From positions 6,632,325 to 6,696,324 of the forward strand of contig CM030935.1 in the NCBI GenBank assembly GCA_018136815.1: 64,000 nt of DNA, in the 5' to 3' direction. The notes under the pieces were generated by a model. It ran no database searches, was not told where the DNA came from, and saw only the letters and a program-made list of their open reading frames with translations. A program made the position numbers and the translations under genes. Position 1 is the first letter of the stretch. Each line of letters begins with the position of its first letter. This document shows positions 21,703 through 32,318 of the stretch, one piece after another. The DNA is from Isochrysis galbana (taxonomy: Eukaryota; Haptophyta; Isochrysidales; Isochrysidaceae).

Positions 21703-22074
21703 ATGTCCTCCTCCACCTGTCAGTTACCCAGTCGCCAATGCGCGCTCGACGCCAACCGTGCCATTCACGCTGTAGAGAAGATGATGTGTGAGATGCTCAT
21801 GAGAGATGAATCGGATCGCTCTGCTTCAGACAAGGGAGCACGCACTCCATCGCCGGCGCCGTTGGCAAAGTCGAGGCTCAGGGAAAAAGTGGACACGCTG
21901 CCCGCAATCTCCCGTGTCGCATCTGTAGCTCCGTTCGGCCTCGTCGGCATCTCAAAAAAGCCACTCCGACCCCCTCCGCTCCTGCGACGCAAGAGGGTAC
22001 ATGACATCAGACGGCGCGAGCATGGGATGAGGCTGGAGCGCGTCACATCGCCGCAGCGAAGTGTGGCCGTTTAG
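21703..22074 (+). CDS. Hypothetical protein, 123 residues
   Basis: One uninterrupted frame from an ATG that follows a long CT-rich leader, the same context as the starts of the bromodomain, proteasome and carrier genes. The protein has a mixed, helix-prone N-terminal half (ANRAIHAVEKMMCEMLMRDE) and a basic C-terminal half (LRRKRVHDIRRREHGMRL). No domain or targeting signal is recognised. It could be a small nuclear protein, a first exon, or chance. Confidence 0.4.
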   Translation: MSSSTCQLPSRQCALDANRAIHAVEKMMCEMLMRDESDRSASDKGARTPSPAPLAKSRLREKVDTLPAISRVASVAPFGLVGISKKPLRPPPLLRRKRVHDIRRREHGMRLERVTSPQRSVAV

Positions 22075-23582
22075 GTTCACTATACGAATGCAGCATACGA
22101 AGAGGCAGCGAACGAAGAGCAGTCATTTTGCCGCGCGAATGCAATTTCACCTTCCTGTTGGCGCTCATGATATCATGTCAATTTGGCATCGACAAGAGCA
22201 CACGACTCAATGTGCTCAGAGGTATGAATCTCGGTCGCCAGGCCGGAATGGAGGTCACGGACATATATGAGCTCAGGCAAACGTGCTGCAAACATGTGTT
22301 TCGTAGGCTTCTTTAGCTGCACTGTGGCATTGATAGGTTGGTCTTTGATGAAGGCCACTGGCAACAAACGCCGCCTTTGCGATAGTAAAGCAAGTCCTGT
22401 GACAACCCCATCTCGATGGTAGCATTCAACCCGATGGGCTTTTTTCTTGCTTCTGGAAGAAGAGCAGGCCCCACGGAGCACAGCGCATGCGCTCGCTCTT
22501 CCTCGCCGGCAAGCCTACGCTCACTTGTCCGTGATGAAGGAGGGACGGCGTGATTTCAAACATTATTTTGTGGTGCACGTGGTTGGCTCATGATGCAGGG
22601 ACGTCTTACGCAGGGACGAACAACGTCGCGGTGTGGGATTGAATGAGACGTATATCGCGTCTTGCGCTTGATGGCCATGTATGTGATGGCGATCGACTCT
22701 AGGTGGTGTGACGGTGCGGTGTTGGCGAGCTGGTGATGAGCGATGAAGAATGAGGCTCGCATTGTACAGTTTGCATCGAGCTGGGTCGGGTGTGTGCTGT
22801 TGGATTTTTGCGGAGAAAAAGAAGACTCTTGAACAGAGATATCATCGAATAAATACAAACGACCTGCGTCACGAATATGAGGCCAGTAATAGAATGATAG
22901 TTGTAATAAGACAACTGAATATTAGTGCCGCTACCGCCACTAGCCGCACTAGCCATGCACCAACACTAGGGCGGTCAAACAGCTATTATAATTTCTATGG
23001 GTGAAAATTGACCAAGTCAAGATTGAGGATTCATCACGAGATTCTTGGATATATGGTGACCGGGTAGGTGTAACTAGCACATACCACATACCCGGACCCG
23101 GTGCCCTTTGGGCCCGCCCAGACCGCCCGCACGGTAGCTCCCACAACCCACAACCACAACGATGCGTAGCAAGAAAGCGCGCAAACAGGCCAAAAATGAC
23201 TATGGCGGAGGGCCGACGTCCGATGCGAGCGCGGGCGAGTGTCGGTGTCGGGCCGCTAATCGACGCGTCCCCGGTGTAGCGCGCCTCAGCCAGCCACAAC
23301 CACAGCCGCATGCGCGCAGGCTGCAGGGCTGCAGGGCGCCTCCTGCTACTGCCTCCCATGCCCGCCGCCGTCTCATCGCGAATCGCCCCCCTCGCGGCCC
23401 TCGCTAGCACGCCAACGGGGGGGTCCCGGAGCGCCCGAGTTAGGCGTGCGCCCGGGCGTGCTGCGAAGCTTGTGCTCTTTGCCATCAGTAAGGGTGTACA
23501 GAAATGTTGCTCCCGACCCCCACTTATGTGGTTTTGGGAGGTGGACGGGGTCTCCTTGCAAAGGTGGACAATATTTTTTTTA
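22075..23582. other. Intergenic, no supported gene
   Basis: Short ORFs only, none with a recognisable motif. GCTGCAGGGCTGCAGG repeats occur at about 23320-23335. Confidence 0.45.
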
Positions 23583-23768
23583 ATTTTAACAAATTTTTAT
23601 GGGTCGCGGCGCGGCAAAGGAACGGGACTAGCGCGCACACAAGACAGGACTCCCTGCCGCGGCGAGCGCAAGCACCCTTCCCCCTTATGCCACCCAGCTC
23701 TTCACTAGCTTACTACCTGCGCTAGCCGGAGCACCCCTCCCTCCACACTCAAGCAGCCCCCCACGCCA
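23583..23768. repeat. Dispersed repeats A and B, copy 2, joined
   Basis: 23583-23640 matches 1898-1965 and 23641-23768 matches 3958-4097. Having both side by side here suggests that the separate copies at 2 and 4 kb are fragments of one longer element. TTGCAAAGGTGGACAATAT just upstream (23557) recurs at 24716. Confidence 0.7.
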
Positions 23769-23920
23769 GGATCCTGTTTTGGTCTCGCAGGCAAGGGGGC
23801 CTAATGGGAGGGTGAGGAGCAACTCCTCAAAGAGGAGCTTTGGGGAAGGAGATGTTTGAGTGGGGGCGCTATACCCTTGCGCTAGGCATGGGCAGCGACG
23901 CCGCCTCAAAACATGTCCTC

Positions 23921-24301
23921 CCTCTGGTCTTGAGTCGAAATTTTTGGTGTTTGAATCCGAGGGCGAGGGGGTTTGTGCTTCTTGGGTTGGTTGTAGTGGG
24001 ATGAGGGAGTGGGAGATGGAGTGAAGTGTTGAAAGAGGGCCCAAGGCAGGGCACTGAGTTGTAGGTACTTGTGGCCCACAAGCGTGGGGTGAAAACGAAA
24101 AGTGTATCAACATGTGTCTTGAATTGAAATTTTTGGTGCTTTGAACAGAGGGCGGGGGGTTCGTGCCGTTTGGGTTGGTTGAAGTGTGAAGGGGGAGTGG
24201 GAGAGGGAGTCTTGTGTTGAGAGAGGGCCCAAGGCAGGGCACTGAGTGATTGGTACTAGTGGCTCACAAGAGTGGGGTGAAGACGAGAATTGTGTCAACA
24301 A
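23921..24301. repeat. Two tandem units of about 190 bp
   Basis: Each unit contains GAAATTTTTGGTG, then GGGTTGGTTG.AGTG, then AGAGGGCCCAAGGCAGGGCA and CACTGAGT...GTACT.GTGGC.CACAAG. Units start near 23921 and 24114. On the minus strand they encode the repeated peptide PT.QCPALGPLSTLxS, so they form the 3' part of the ORF1-like sequence. Confidence 0.75.
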
Positions 24302-24712
24302 GTTGGAAAACAGAGGCATGGGGTGCTCTCCGTATGGGGTTGATGGTTGTGAAGTGCCCTCCCATGTTGGGTGCACTGATGGTAGAGGTTTCCACCATGG
24401 GGAGGGCAGCTGAGCTGCCCTCCCACATGAGGTGCTCTTGGGGTGGGAGGGTTTCCCACTGTTGGAGGGGGTCTCCAAGACCCCCTGCATGATGCGCAGA
24501 GCCATGGTGGCAACCTGTTCGGTGCCAGTGCTCGCCACCCCGCGCGCTTGCGCGGGTGTGGTTTGGATGGGTTGGATGGGCTCTGAGAGGGCTTTCTGAC
24601 GAGCCGCCTCGGGCGGCGTGGGGCGTCCCAGGTGGGGCGCGGTGGCGAGGGTCGCCTGGGGCTCGGGAGCGGTCGCGGCACGCTCCATAGTTCAAACTAT
24701 AACAATAGTTAT
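24107..24712 (-). mobile_element. LINE head module and ORF1-like proline-rich ORF
   Basis: On the minus strand the head AACTAT-TGTT-ATAGTT is followed by ATGGAGCGTGCC (ATG at 24688). The 193-codon ORF begins MERAATAPEPQATLATAPHL and is proline- and serine-rich throughout, ending in the tandem units. It has no RNA-binding motif I can name. Calling it ORF1 of a non-LTR retrotransposon rests on the shared head with the reverse-transcriptase-bearing copies at 11-12.8 kb. Confidence 0.55.
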
Positions 24713-24719
24713 GCATTGC

Positions 24720-25510
24720 AAAGGTGGACAATATGTGGGGTTCCTGAAATAGCAACATATTCAACTTTTGCAACATTTTTGTCTACTCATATAAATACTT
24801 CTATTCTACTTCTACTTATGCGCCGCCGCCGCAAACCGCTCTCATGTATGTACGTGAAACAAAGGGCGCTGGGTGGGGCTGCTGAGCGATGGCAATGTCA
24901 GCTGCTACGCTAGGTGTAAAACTCCGATTGTACCATCCAACACAAGGAAGAAGAAGGGCGGCGCCCGACACCCCAACACCAACACTCTAAGCTAACACAT
25001 TCGACACCCGGAAACCGCCGCCCATTGGGCTAGCAGCACAGCTGCACCCCCTCAAGAAGCCGAAGAAGGCCCAAGGGGATGGGAATGAAGGGGGAGGGAA
25101 GGAAGTGGATAGTGAGGGCATATAAGATGTTGTCCTCAGCCCTTCGTGGGGCGCCTTTTAGCAGCAAGGGCGGTCGCTTTCTTCAAGAACTCTTCAAATT
25201 TTCACGTGCGCACGTCGGTGACAACGACCTTCCACACTCAACAAATTGACAGGGAGCGGGTGGCCTGTATGACATTACTTGTGGCTGAAACTACCCGCTC
25301 AGCTCTCTCCGCCCACCAAGCTCGCAGGTCTTCCCAACTCAAATCGCCGGGCCGCACGCTCCTAGTGCCCCAGCGCGTTCGCTTTCGTGGTGGTGTGCGG
25401 CGGCTCCGGCGCAGCGGGAACGTAGAACGTAGCTAGCTAGCATGGCGGCGGTAGTAAGTCGGTTGTAGGTGGTTGTGTCGGCCTGGGCTTGCTGTAGTTG
25501 ATTGAAGTCT
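24720..25510. other. Intergenic, nothing recognised
   Basis: No supported gene or repeat beyond the 19-bp TTGCAAAGGTGGACAATAT echo at 24716. Confidence 0.4.
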
Positions 25511-25512
25511 TG

Positions 25513-27034
25513 CAGTGTCGTATTCCATACGATGACAGACTTTTACTTCTAACCGGTGGTTTATTTTAAGCCTCAAGGTCTCGTCGGCGACATTCTACCC
25601 CTTCTCTTACTTTCTTTCGATGTCATCAAACGTTCCACGACTGTCTTCCGTCTTCTCTTCATGCATCGGTTGTAGTCTTCCGTCTTCTCTTCGTATATCG
25701 GCGGTAGCTCCACAGCGAGGTCTGCTCTCGTTGTTCCGACTTCTCTGTTTCGCATGTCTGTGCGCCGATGAGTTGCCTTGGTGCCGACGCTTGACAGTCC
25801 GCCCTGAGTGTGGTTAGTTTTCGCCCTGTTTGGTTTAGTTCGTGTGTGTCTGTGTGACGAGGGGCTTTTTGAGTCCCTGCGTTGTAGTCTCTCGTGTCTA
25901 CCTTGGACCTAAGAAGCTCTCATTATTCTCCTTCTCTCTCTTCCTCTAGCTCGCTAGCTAGCCTCGGCCCTACCCTCCAACGCCGCGCGTTGTGGGCCTC
26001 CGAACCTCCGTCTCTCTTCTCGTCCCTCGCACTCGATGGTAGAAGCTGTCAGACCCGACTTCTACTATGACCTCTCAGACATATTCCCGCAAGCAACCAC
26101 CTACGACTCCTTCACGGCCGCGTCAGCTGCCGGCTCGATCGAACGGCCCTCTGCCCACGAGCCAGTAGTCATCGCGTGTTCGACAAGCACAAATTCTGTC
26201 TTGGCGCCTACGACCGCGCCGTCCCATAATCCCGCTCCACTTCTGCCCATGGAAACAGCGGGAACTTCTTTCGGGCCACAAGGGGCCCACTTCGTCGGAA
26301 CCGGCGGCTCCGAGCCTCCGCAAGGTCCTTCTAACACGGCGGCGCCATCCGCCGCTCCGTCTGACGAGCCGCTGCTCGTGGATCCACTCCGCGATCGAAC
26401 CGAGCTCACGTCTCTCGGGACCTCGGGCAGCCCGAGGCCCGACTCCCAAGTCCACCCGCTTGAAGACAGCGCGTGGGAACACGTAAGCGAGTCCCCTTCG
26501 GCCGCGACTTTTTAGCCGACCGCCTCGCCCACATGCAGTCCGCGATCGACGCTCAACTACTTCGCGATGAGAAACGAGACCGAGAGCACGCCGCCCTCCT
26601 CGAGATGATAGCGGGCCTCAGCACCCACGTCAGGGCCTTGCCTCAGGCTTCCAGCCCAGCTGGCCGAACCAACTCTCCCTCGAGAAGAGGAGCCCACGCT
26701 GCGACCCTCAATTGCACAGTACGCCGACACCCTCAACAACATCATGACCGTCGCATGGCGCGCCGCCCTCGATGCGACGCAGAGCGCTCAAAGAGAATCC
26801 GTGCAAAACGCCACCTTGAAGTCTCGCACTGGTGTTACCTTCCAACCCGGGGATAGGGTTTGTCGCCGCATTCCGGGGCACGCCAATAAGCTTCAATTTC
26901 TCTACTCCGGTCCCTACCGCGTGGATGCTAAACTTTCCGACACGCGCTATCGCCTCCGCGACCTTGAAAATCGGAAGATCAAGGACGAGGTCCACATCTC
27001 GAACTTACGCCCGTATTTTACTCGGGGGCGGTGA
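25513..27034 (+). mobile_element. Ty3/gypsy element, internally deleted
   Basis: The leader at 25513-26035 matches the minus-strand remnant at 4.95-5.38 kb. The first ORF (26036-26515) begins MVEAVRPDFYYDLSDIFPQA and is proline- and serine-rich, consistent with a gag-type N-terminus. Helical sequence at about 26480-26650 (LADRLAHMQSAIDAQLLRDE) lies in another frame. The last ORF (26744-27034) holds the integrase C-terminus: GDRVCRRIPGHANKLQFLYS, GPYRV and KDEVHISNLRPYF. Protease, reverse transcriptase, RNase H and the integrase core are absent. The whole unit is only about 1.5 kb, so most of pol has been lost. Confidence 0.75.
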
Positions 27035-27249
27035 TCCTTGGCTTTTGGCAAGCCAACGAGCTTGAGCTGCCAAATTTTGCCGCCGTGCTGCGTGTCATTC
27101 TCACCAACTCACCCAACTCCGTGCCTCCCGAGCGTGTGTTCTCGATTCTCAACGATACTTTCGAGGCCGACATGGATCGTGCATACGCTGACTACATAGA
27201 GCTCAGCTTGCAGCTCCAATTCCAATTCAACAATCGGGGCCGAGCGTGA
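27031..27249 (+). pseudogene. hAT transposase C-terminal (dimerisation) fragment
   Basis: ELPNFAAVLRVILTNSPNSV then PPERVFSILNDTF matches the hAT C-terminal dimerisation pattern (P-x-L-x(2)-L-A...S-x(4)-ERVFS). No upstream transposase remains; it directly abuts the gypsy integrase end. Confidence 0.6.
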
Positions 27250-28560
27250 ATGCTATTCTGAGTGTGAGCACAGCCGTGAGTCATTGATCATTGAGTGAGT
27301 GTGCACGTCTGCGTGTGCGCGCTCCGGCGCGGCTCGATCGCTACTCGCTGCTGCGCGCTGCGCGCTCGCTATACGTGGGCCTGGCGCATCAGCCCACATG
27401 TGGGAGTGGCTGTGACTCTTGCAAAAGTGGGTACATATGTTGATGTGGTAGACTCTTGCAAACGTTGATAAAATATGTTCCACTTTTCTGTACTAGCTTA
27501 GCCATCAATCAGTGACCATCAGCATCAGCCCGGTGTCCGGTGTCCGGTGTCCGGGCCAGCCAAGAGCCACTGTGAATGCGCGGAATCCGCCGCATCCGCG
27601 CCGCCAATCGCGCCCACCGCGCGCCGGTGCCTAGGCGCAATCCAGAATCCAGCACGAGGCGCGCCAAAGGACCGCGCGAGCCGCCGGTGCCCCTCGCGAC
27701 GAAGTGGCCCAAGGCCCAAGGCTTGCCCAAGGCCCTCCGGCAACCGGCAACGGCAGCGCTCGACTGACTCGATGTTGAGATTCCCCCCCTTTGTTTTGAC
27801 CCCACCTTGCACCTTGCCTCAGGTCATCCTTCCATCTTCCACAGGAATCTAGGATCTAGGAGCTACCAAAAGTACAGGCTAGGTGATACGTGATACAACC
27901 GTTTTTATTTTCCCAGTTTCCCAGGGCCCATCGGTAAGGGCGTACTACATTTATTGTACCCCTTGGATCCGAGCGCACCGCCCCCCAAATAAAGCTAAAC
28001 TGACAAACCTCCGAACGAAAAAGGCAGGCGGGCTTGCCTTTTTGATCGCGAAGAAGTCCGAACGACAAGAGCAGGAAACGCGGCCACCACGCCGCCGCGC
28101 CGCGCCCGCCTTCGACCTCCTCTCTTCTCCTTTGTCCTGAATAGGTGCGCTAGAAGGCGGACTGTCTCGTGTTTGGACGGGTGGTGGGCAGCTTTGGAGA
28201 GGGAATGAACCCGGTTTTTCCCATCCCCGTGAAGAACGAAGGTCTGACCGTCTGTTGCGGACTCCTCATTGAGAAGAGTTTTCGCGCGAGTGGAGAGGAA
28301 GAAGAAGAGAGATTGGCCATACTCTATTTATATACTGAGGAAGTCTTGTTGGTTCGAATCATGAAACGGGCGCCCGAGGAGCAGCGAGATCTTCTCGTCC
28401 GAGGTTTGGTTGTTAGAGGGAGAAGAGAGGAGAGAGCGAGAGGGAGAGGAGAGGAGAGAGAGAGAGAGGGAGAAGCGAAACAAGAGAAAGGGAGAGAGAG
28501 AAGTGAAGGAGATACTTGATTGTGTGTGGCGAGGCCTCGTCCAGAGGGAGGGAGAGAGAG
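27250..28560. other. Intergenic, nothing recognised
   Basis: Contains short echoes of CTCTTGCAAA.GT and a small CCGGTGT repeat at 27533-27554. 28270-28560 is GA-rich. Confidence 0.45.
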
Positions 28561-28569
28561 GGGGAATAG

Positions 28570-28580
28570 CATATAAAAGG
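28570..28580 (+). promoter_or_regulatory. TATA-box candidate
   Basis: CATATAAAAGG lies about 230 bp upstream of the oxidoreductase ATG at 28807 and is a good TATA-box match in GC/GA-rich surroundings. Confidence 0.45.
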
Positions 28581-28708
28581 AGCTCTGGAGAGAGGGGAAA
28601 AGTGAGGGAGCCTTGAGAGGAAGTGAGAGAGGAGGGGGGACAGCTTGGGGTCCGGAGAGCCGGAGAGGCGGCTATATGAGGTATGGGCCGCCGGAAGAAT
28701 AGGTGAGA

Positions 28709-28727
28709 GAGGGGGGGGGGGGGGGGG

Positions 28728-28765
<38 letters not shown>
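28709..28765. repeat. G run followed by (GA)n
   Basis: About 20 G then about 17 GA dinucleotides, within the presumed 5' leader of the downstream gene. Confidence 0.9.
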
Positions 28766-28768
<3 letters not shown>

Positions 28769-28806
28769 AGAAGAAGAGGACGCCAAGCGGTAGAGCGAGT
28801 CGCGCC

Positions 28807-30942
28807 ATGTGCACACGCCTCCTCCTGCTCCTCCTCAGCCTAGGAGCTCCTGCTTGTGTGGGCTACCCAACCTACTGGGTCTCCTCGCCCGGTACGAATG
28901 GGGAGTGTGGCCTTCTGGTGAGCCAGCGTAAGGGGAACGACGGGATGGGAGCCAGCGGGTACGCAGAGGTCTCTGCGCCAGGCTCGGCAGTCCCCGATGG
29001 TAATGGCTCGTGGGAATTGCCATCTCCGACGCGAGGGTGGTTCTACACGACGGCCAGGGGCGAGTTTAGTGGCGCAGGCGACCCGATTGCATCGTGTCCA
29101 CGCCGTTTCCGCTCCTCGCTCAGTGCAGCCAGCACGCCCATAATGTGGACGCCGCCAACCGACGGCAAGGGCAATCCGATCGGTGGCATCTACACTATCG
29201 AAGGGGCCAGCGCGCCAGCAAATGGTCAGATCAGCTACTTTATCCTGACAATCACTGTTGAACCGCCATCGCCGAGCCCGCCCCTTGGCACGGTACCGCC
29301 CTCGTCGCCACCCCGCCGACCGCCGCCAACGACTCCGCCGTCGCCGCCGCTGCAGTGCTCGGCCTCCACCGATTTTGTGGTGGTCGGAGCAGGTGCAGGG
29401 GGCTCGGCAGCCGCGGCGTACCTCGCGTCTTCCGGCGTCTCAGCCATCGTTCTGTCCGACGGTCCGGATAACACAGGCGCGCTGCGTGCGTACCCTGCCT
29501 GGCAGACACTGTACAATTGGTTTGGCCGCTTCTCCTCGCGCGACGTCGTCAATTCGGCCACCGGCACCTCGTGGCAACAGATTGTTGGCGCTGGCGGCAA
29601 CAATCTGCACAACGGTGGCGTGAACCAAATGCCGCCGCTTGATCAGCTTGATGCGATCCTGGGTGGCGATGGCGTGCCGACGGAGGCGGCACTCTGGCTG
29701 GCGAGGCAACCCGTGTCGCATATGGTGGAGGCGGACACGCCCGAGTGCGACGATATCCCTGCCGAGCGCGTCCTCAACCGCACGTACAAGTATCTTCGCG
29801 GCCCGGTCGGCTGCGCGCCACATCAGCTGTACATGTACTGCGACACTGACCCCGGCTGCACCTATGCGTGCACGAGGCCGGGCTGCTCCATCGCTAGTGT
29901 CCATGGCGCAGTCGGCGGCGCACTGGCCTTTCGCGGCGCGACCGAGAACATGCGCAAGACCACAATGTACACCGACTTACTTGAGCCGCTGCTGGGCCCG
30001 GGCAGCATCGGCGGTGGGTCGGGGGAGCTGCCGAGTAGCGACCACCCGGTGGCCGTGTGGCACGACACGCGTGCAGAACGGATCGCCTTTGATGAGTCTG
30101 GCCGTGCAATGGCCGTTGTCACGACAAATGGCGAAGCCATCTGCGCACGGTGCGGAGTCATTTCGGCGGGCGGCGTGTTCGGCACATCGGAGCTGCTGAT
30201 GCGCTCGCTCGGCCTGACGCAGCTCGGCGGCCTTTGGGAGCAGACTGTCGTGCCCATCAATCCCGTCTCTTTTTACTCACCTGTTGGTGAGACGCAGCGG
30301 TGCGCTGACGATCTGCTTTCAGGCAACCTGCACCTCGCCACGCGCACTCGTGCGCAGGCGGAGTACACGATTTGCAAGCCCAAGCTGACCGAACTGCGCT
30401 TCCGTCCCAAGCTGCTCGCGGCGTGGGTGATTGCGATGAATGCAACACGCCGAGGTACCATCACCCTGGAGGATGGCGGCACGGGCGGCAGAAGAGTCAG
30501 CGCGTCGCTCGAGAAGGGCACTGAGGACGAGTCTCTCGCTGCGGTTAACGAGATTTACTCTGAGCTACGCAGCCGCTACGGATCCAACCTAGTACTTCCT
30601 GGAGCGGCGGTTCGCGTAGCGCTCCGCCTAGGGACGCACCACCTGGGCGGCGGGGTACAGGGCGCAGCTAGTGCTGGGCGCGTCACCGGGGTTCCCAACT
30701 TGTACGTGGGTGATATGGCGGCCTACGACGAGCCCGTCTTTGGCTACACAACAGGCGCCGCCGCCGTTGCCGGCATTACCGCCGCGATGCGTGCGATTTC
30801 AGAGGGCTCGTGTGTGGCGCCGCCCTTCCCTCCAGCACCCCCGCGCATGCCACCCTCGCAGCCTTCGCCGCCCTCGCCGCCGCCCTTGCCGCCTGCGCCT
30901 CGACTCCCAAGCGAGATGACGCTGAAGTCCACCTGTTTTTGA
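28807..30942 (+). CDS. Secreted GMC/FAD-dependent oxidoreductase with an N-terminal extracellular domain
   Basis: 711 residues, one exon. It starts with a signal peptide (MCTRLLLLLLSLGAPACVG). Residues about 20-150 form a separate module (YPTYWVSSPG, MWTPPTDGKGNPIGGIY) that looks like a reelin/DOMON-type secreted domain, although I cannot assign it firmly. A PPSPPP-rich linker (about 152-180) leads to the flavin domain: TDFVVVGAGAGGSAAAAYLA is the dinucleotide fold, VGAGGNNLHNGGVNQMPP fits the GMC loop, and THHLGGG plus GVPNLYVGDMA with a YTTGAAAVAGITAAMRAI tail is the GMC C-terminal signature. A second proline-rich stretch precedes the C-terminus. Architecture recalls cellobiose dehydrogenase (N-terminal domain, linker, GMC). 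The substrate is unknown. Confidence 0.8.
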   Translation: MCTRLLLLLLSLGAPACVGYPTYWVSSPGTNGECGLLVSQRKGNDGMGASGYAEVSAPGSAVPDGNGSWELPSPTRGWFYTTARGEFSGAGDPIASCPRRFRSSLSAASTPIMWTPPTDGKGNPIGGIYTIEGASAPANGQISYFILTITVEPPSPSPPLGTVPPSSPPRRPPPTTPPSPPLQCSASTDFVVVGAGAGGSAAAAYLASSGVSAIVLSDGPDNTGALRAYPAWQTLYNWFGRFSSRDVVNSATGTSWQQIVGAGGNNLHNGGVNQMPPLDQLDAILGGDGVPTEAALWLARQPVSHMVEADTPECDDIPAERVLNRTYKYLRGPVGCAPHQLYMYCDTDPGCTYACTRPGCSIASVHGAVGGALAFRGATENMRKTTMYTDLLEPLLGPGSIGGGSGELPSSDHPVAVWHDTRAERIAFDESGRAMAVVTTNGEAICARCGVISAGGVFGTSELLMRSLGLTQLGGLWEQTVVPINPVSFYSPVGETQRCADDLLSGNLHLATRTRAQAEYTICKPKLTELRFRPKLLAAWVIAMNATRRGTITLEDGGTGGRRVSASLEKGTEDESLAAVNEIYSELRSRYGSNLVLPGAAVRVALRLGTHHLGGGVQGAASAGRVTGVPNLYVGDMAAYDEPVFGYTTGAAAVAGITAAMRAISEGSCVAPPFPPAPPRMPPSQPSPPSPPPLPPAPRLPSEMTLKSTCF

Positions 30943-31929
30943 CGATGCCGCATCACAACACCATCCGTCTAGGAGAAATCTTTGAACGGTGCACTTAAAA
31001 AGTGCCGATGCTGAAATTGAGGTCGAGATGTCATTTAATCTGCATGATGTGTACTACGAGATCATTTGTTGGCCTTCACGAGGGTGAAGTACCATGGATG
31101 CAATCAGAACTCTCTTCAACTAGCCGCAAGACTATACGCATCCGGCGCGTGCTCCACACAACAACCTTTGTGCAAGCTAGCAGGTAGTGGGGCTCCATTA
31201 TGCCTTCTCATTCATTGGGTAACTTAGGCCATGTGGTAGAATTCCACGGAACCCCCCAAACTAGATGGCCATTCAACTAGCTCCTTAGCCCTTGGCCTCT
31301 CTCTCCTCTATACTCCTCGCGCATCCCTCCGAGCGCCCTATATCCTACAGCAATTTCCTCATAGTGTTAAATCAACTACTCTCACTAGCGAGAAGATCTA
31401 ACACATAGCCTGGCCGCGATCGCGACGTATTGAGTATTGACTGGTGAAACGCCACCGACACGCCCCATCACCCATCGCTCGTCGCTTCTCCCCCCCCCCA
31501 CCCTCTCCACACTAAGCGGCAGGTACAGAATGATGCATGATGCCATCAATTGATCCAATCGTTGCTGATGAGATCAATCTCAACTTAGATGGCAAGGCCT
31601 TTGCTGATGCAGGTTTACAGCTTGATGCTAGGAGGCGGCAAGCTTTTCCCAGCTTTTTGCTGCGCGGAGCGCCGAGCGCCGAGCGTGCGGCGTGCGGGCA
31701 CGGGCGCGGGGGCGCGCGGGAGCGGCCGGGCCCCACTCAGTGATAACAGTAAGCAGTACAGTAAGCACACACAAGAAGGATGAAAATATGGCGCCGGCAT
31801 GTGCTTGTTCAGGAAGGCGGCGAGGGTAGGTTGGCCGCTGACCCCAATGTCCTTGTCCGGATGCGCACGACGCCAATGGATAGAATACTCTCCACTGAGC
31901 CGCACGTCGCCCGTGCTGCACGCCAACGA

Positions 31930-32000
31930 CAAAAAAAACATCTTCTTAAAAATTCCGCTACGTGCACGGCGTGAGGCAGTTTGCTAGTGTACCTCCCTGC
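31930..32000. repeat. Dispersed repeat C, copy 2
   Basis: Same order as 10684-10755: A run, ATCTTCTTAAAA, CGGCGTGAGGCAGT, TGCT.GTGTACCTCCCT, with a few substitutions. Confidence 0.8.
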
Positions 32001-32134
32001 CATCGCTAGTGTTGGACATGTTTCATAGTATCGTACATATTTTTCTGTCACGCACCACTCGAGCGGGATGCAGCATACCCTCTTGCCAAACGAGTGGGTT
32101 GGATAGCTACCCTCATGATCCCACGATCTTCTGC

Positions 32135-32318
32135 GATTGAACGCTTTTCCATGTGTAGGCTGATGGTGATTGAACGCTTTTCCATGCGGTGGGGGTGATG
32201 GCGATTGAACGCGTTCCACGTGTAGGCTGATGGTGATTGAACGCTTTTCTTTGATGTGGGTGATGGTGATTGAGCGCTTTTCTTTGATGTGGGTGATGGT
32301 GATTGAGCGCTTCTCGCC
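32135..32318. repeat. 33-bp minisatellite, six units
   Basis: GATTGA(A/G)CGC begins near 32135, 32168, 32203, 32235, 32268 and 32301. Spacers are of two types: TTTTCCATGTGTAGGCTGATG and TTTTCTTTGATGTGGGTGAT. Confidence 0.85.

Noticed and set aside
28351..28362. GGTTCGAATC, a tRNA B-box match
   Set aside because: No A box, acceptor stem or anticodon arm at the right distance upstream.
32135..32318. CRISPR-like array of short repeats
   Set aside because: Spacers are themselves repeated, units are contiguous, and the genome is eukaryotic with no cas genes.
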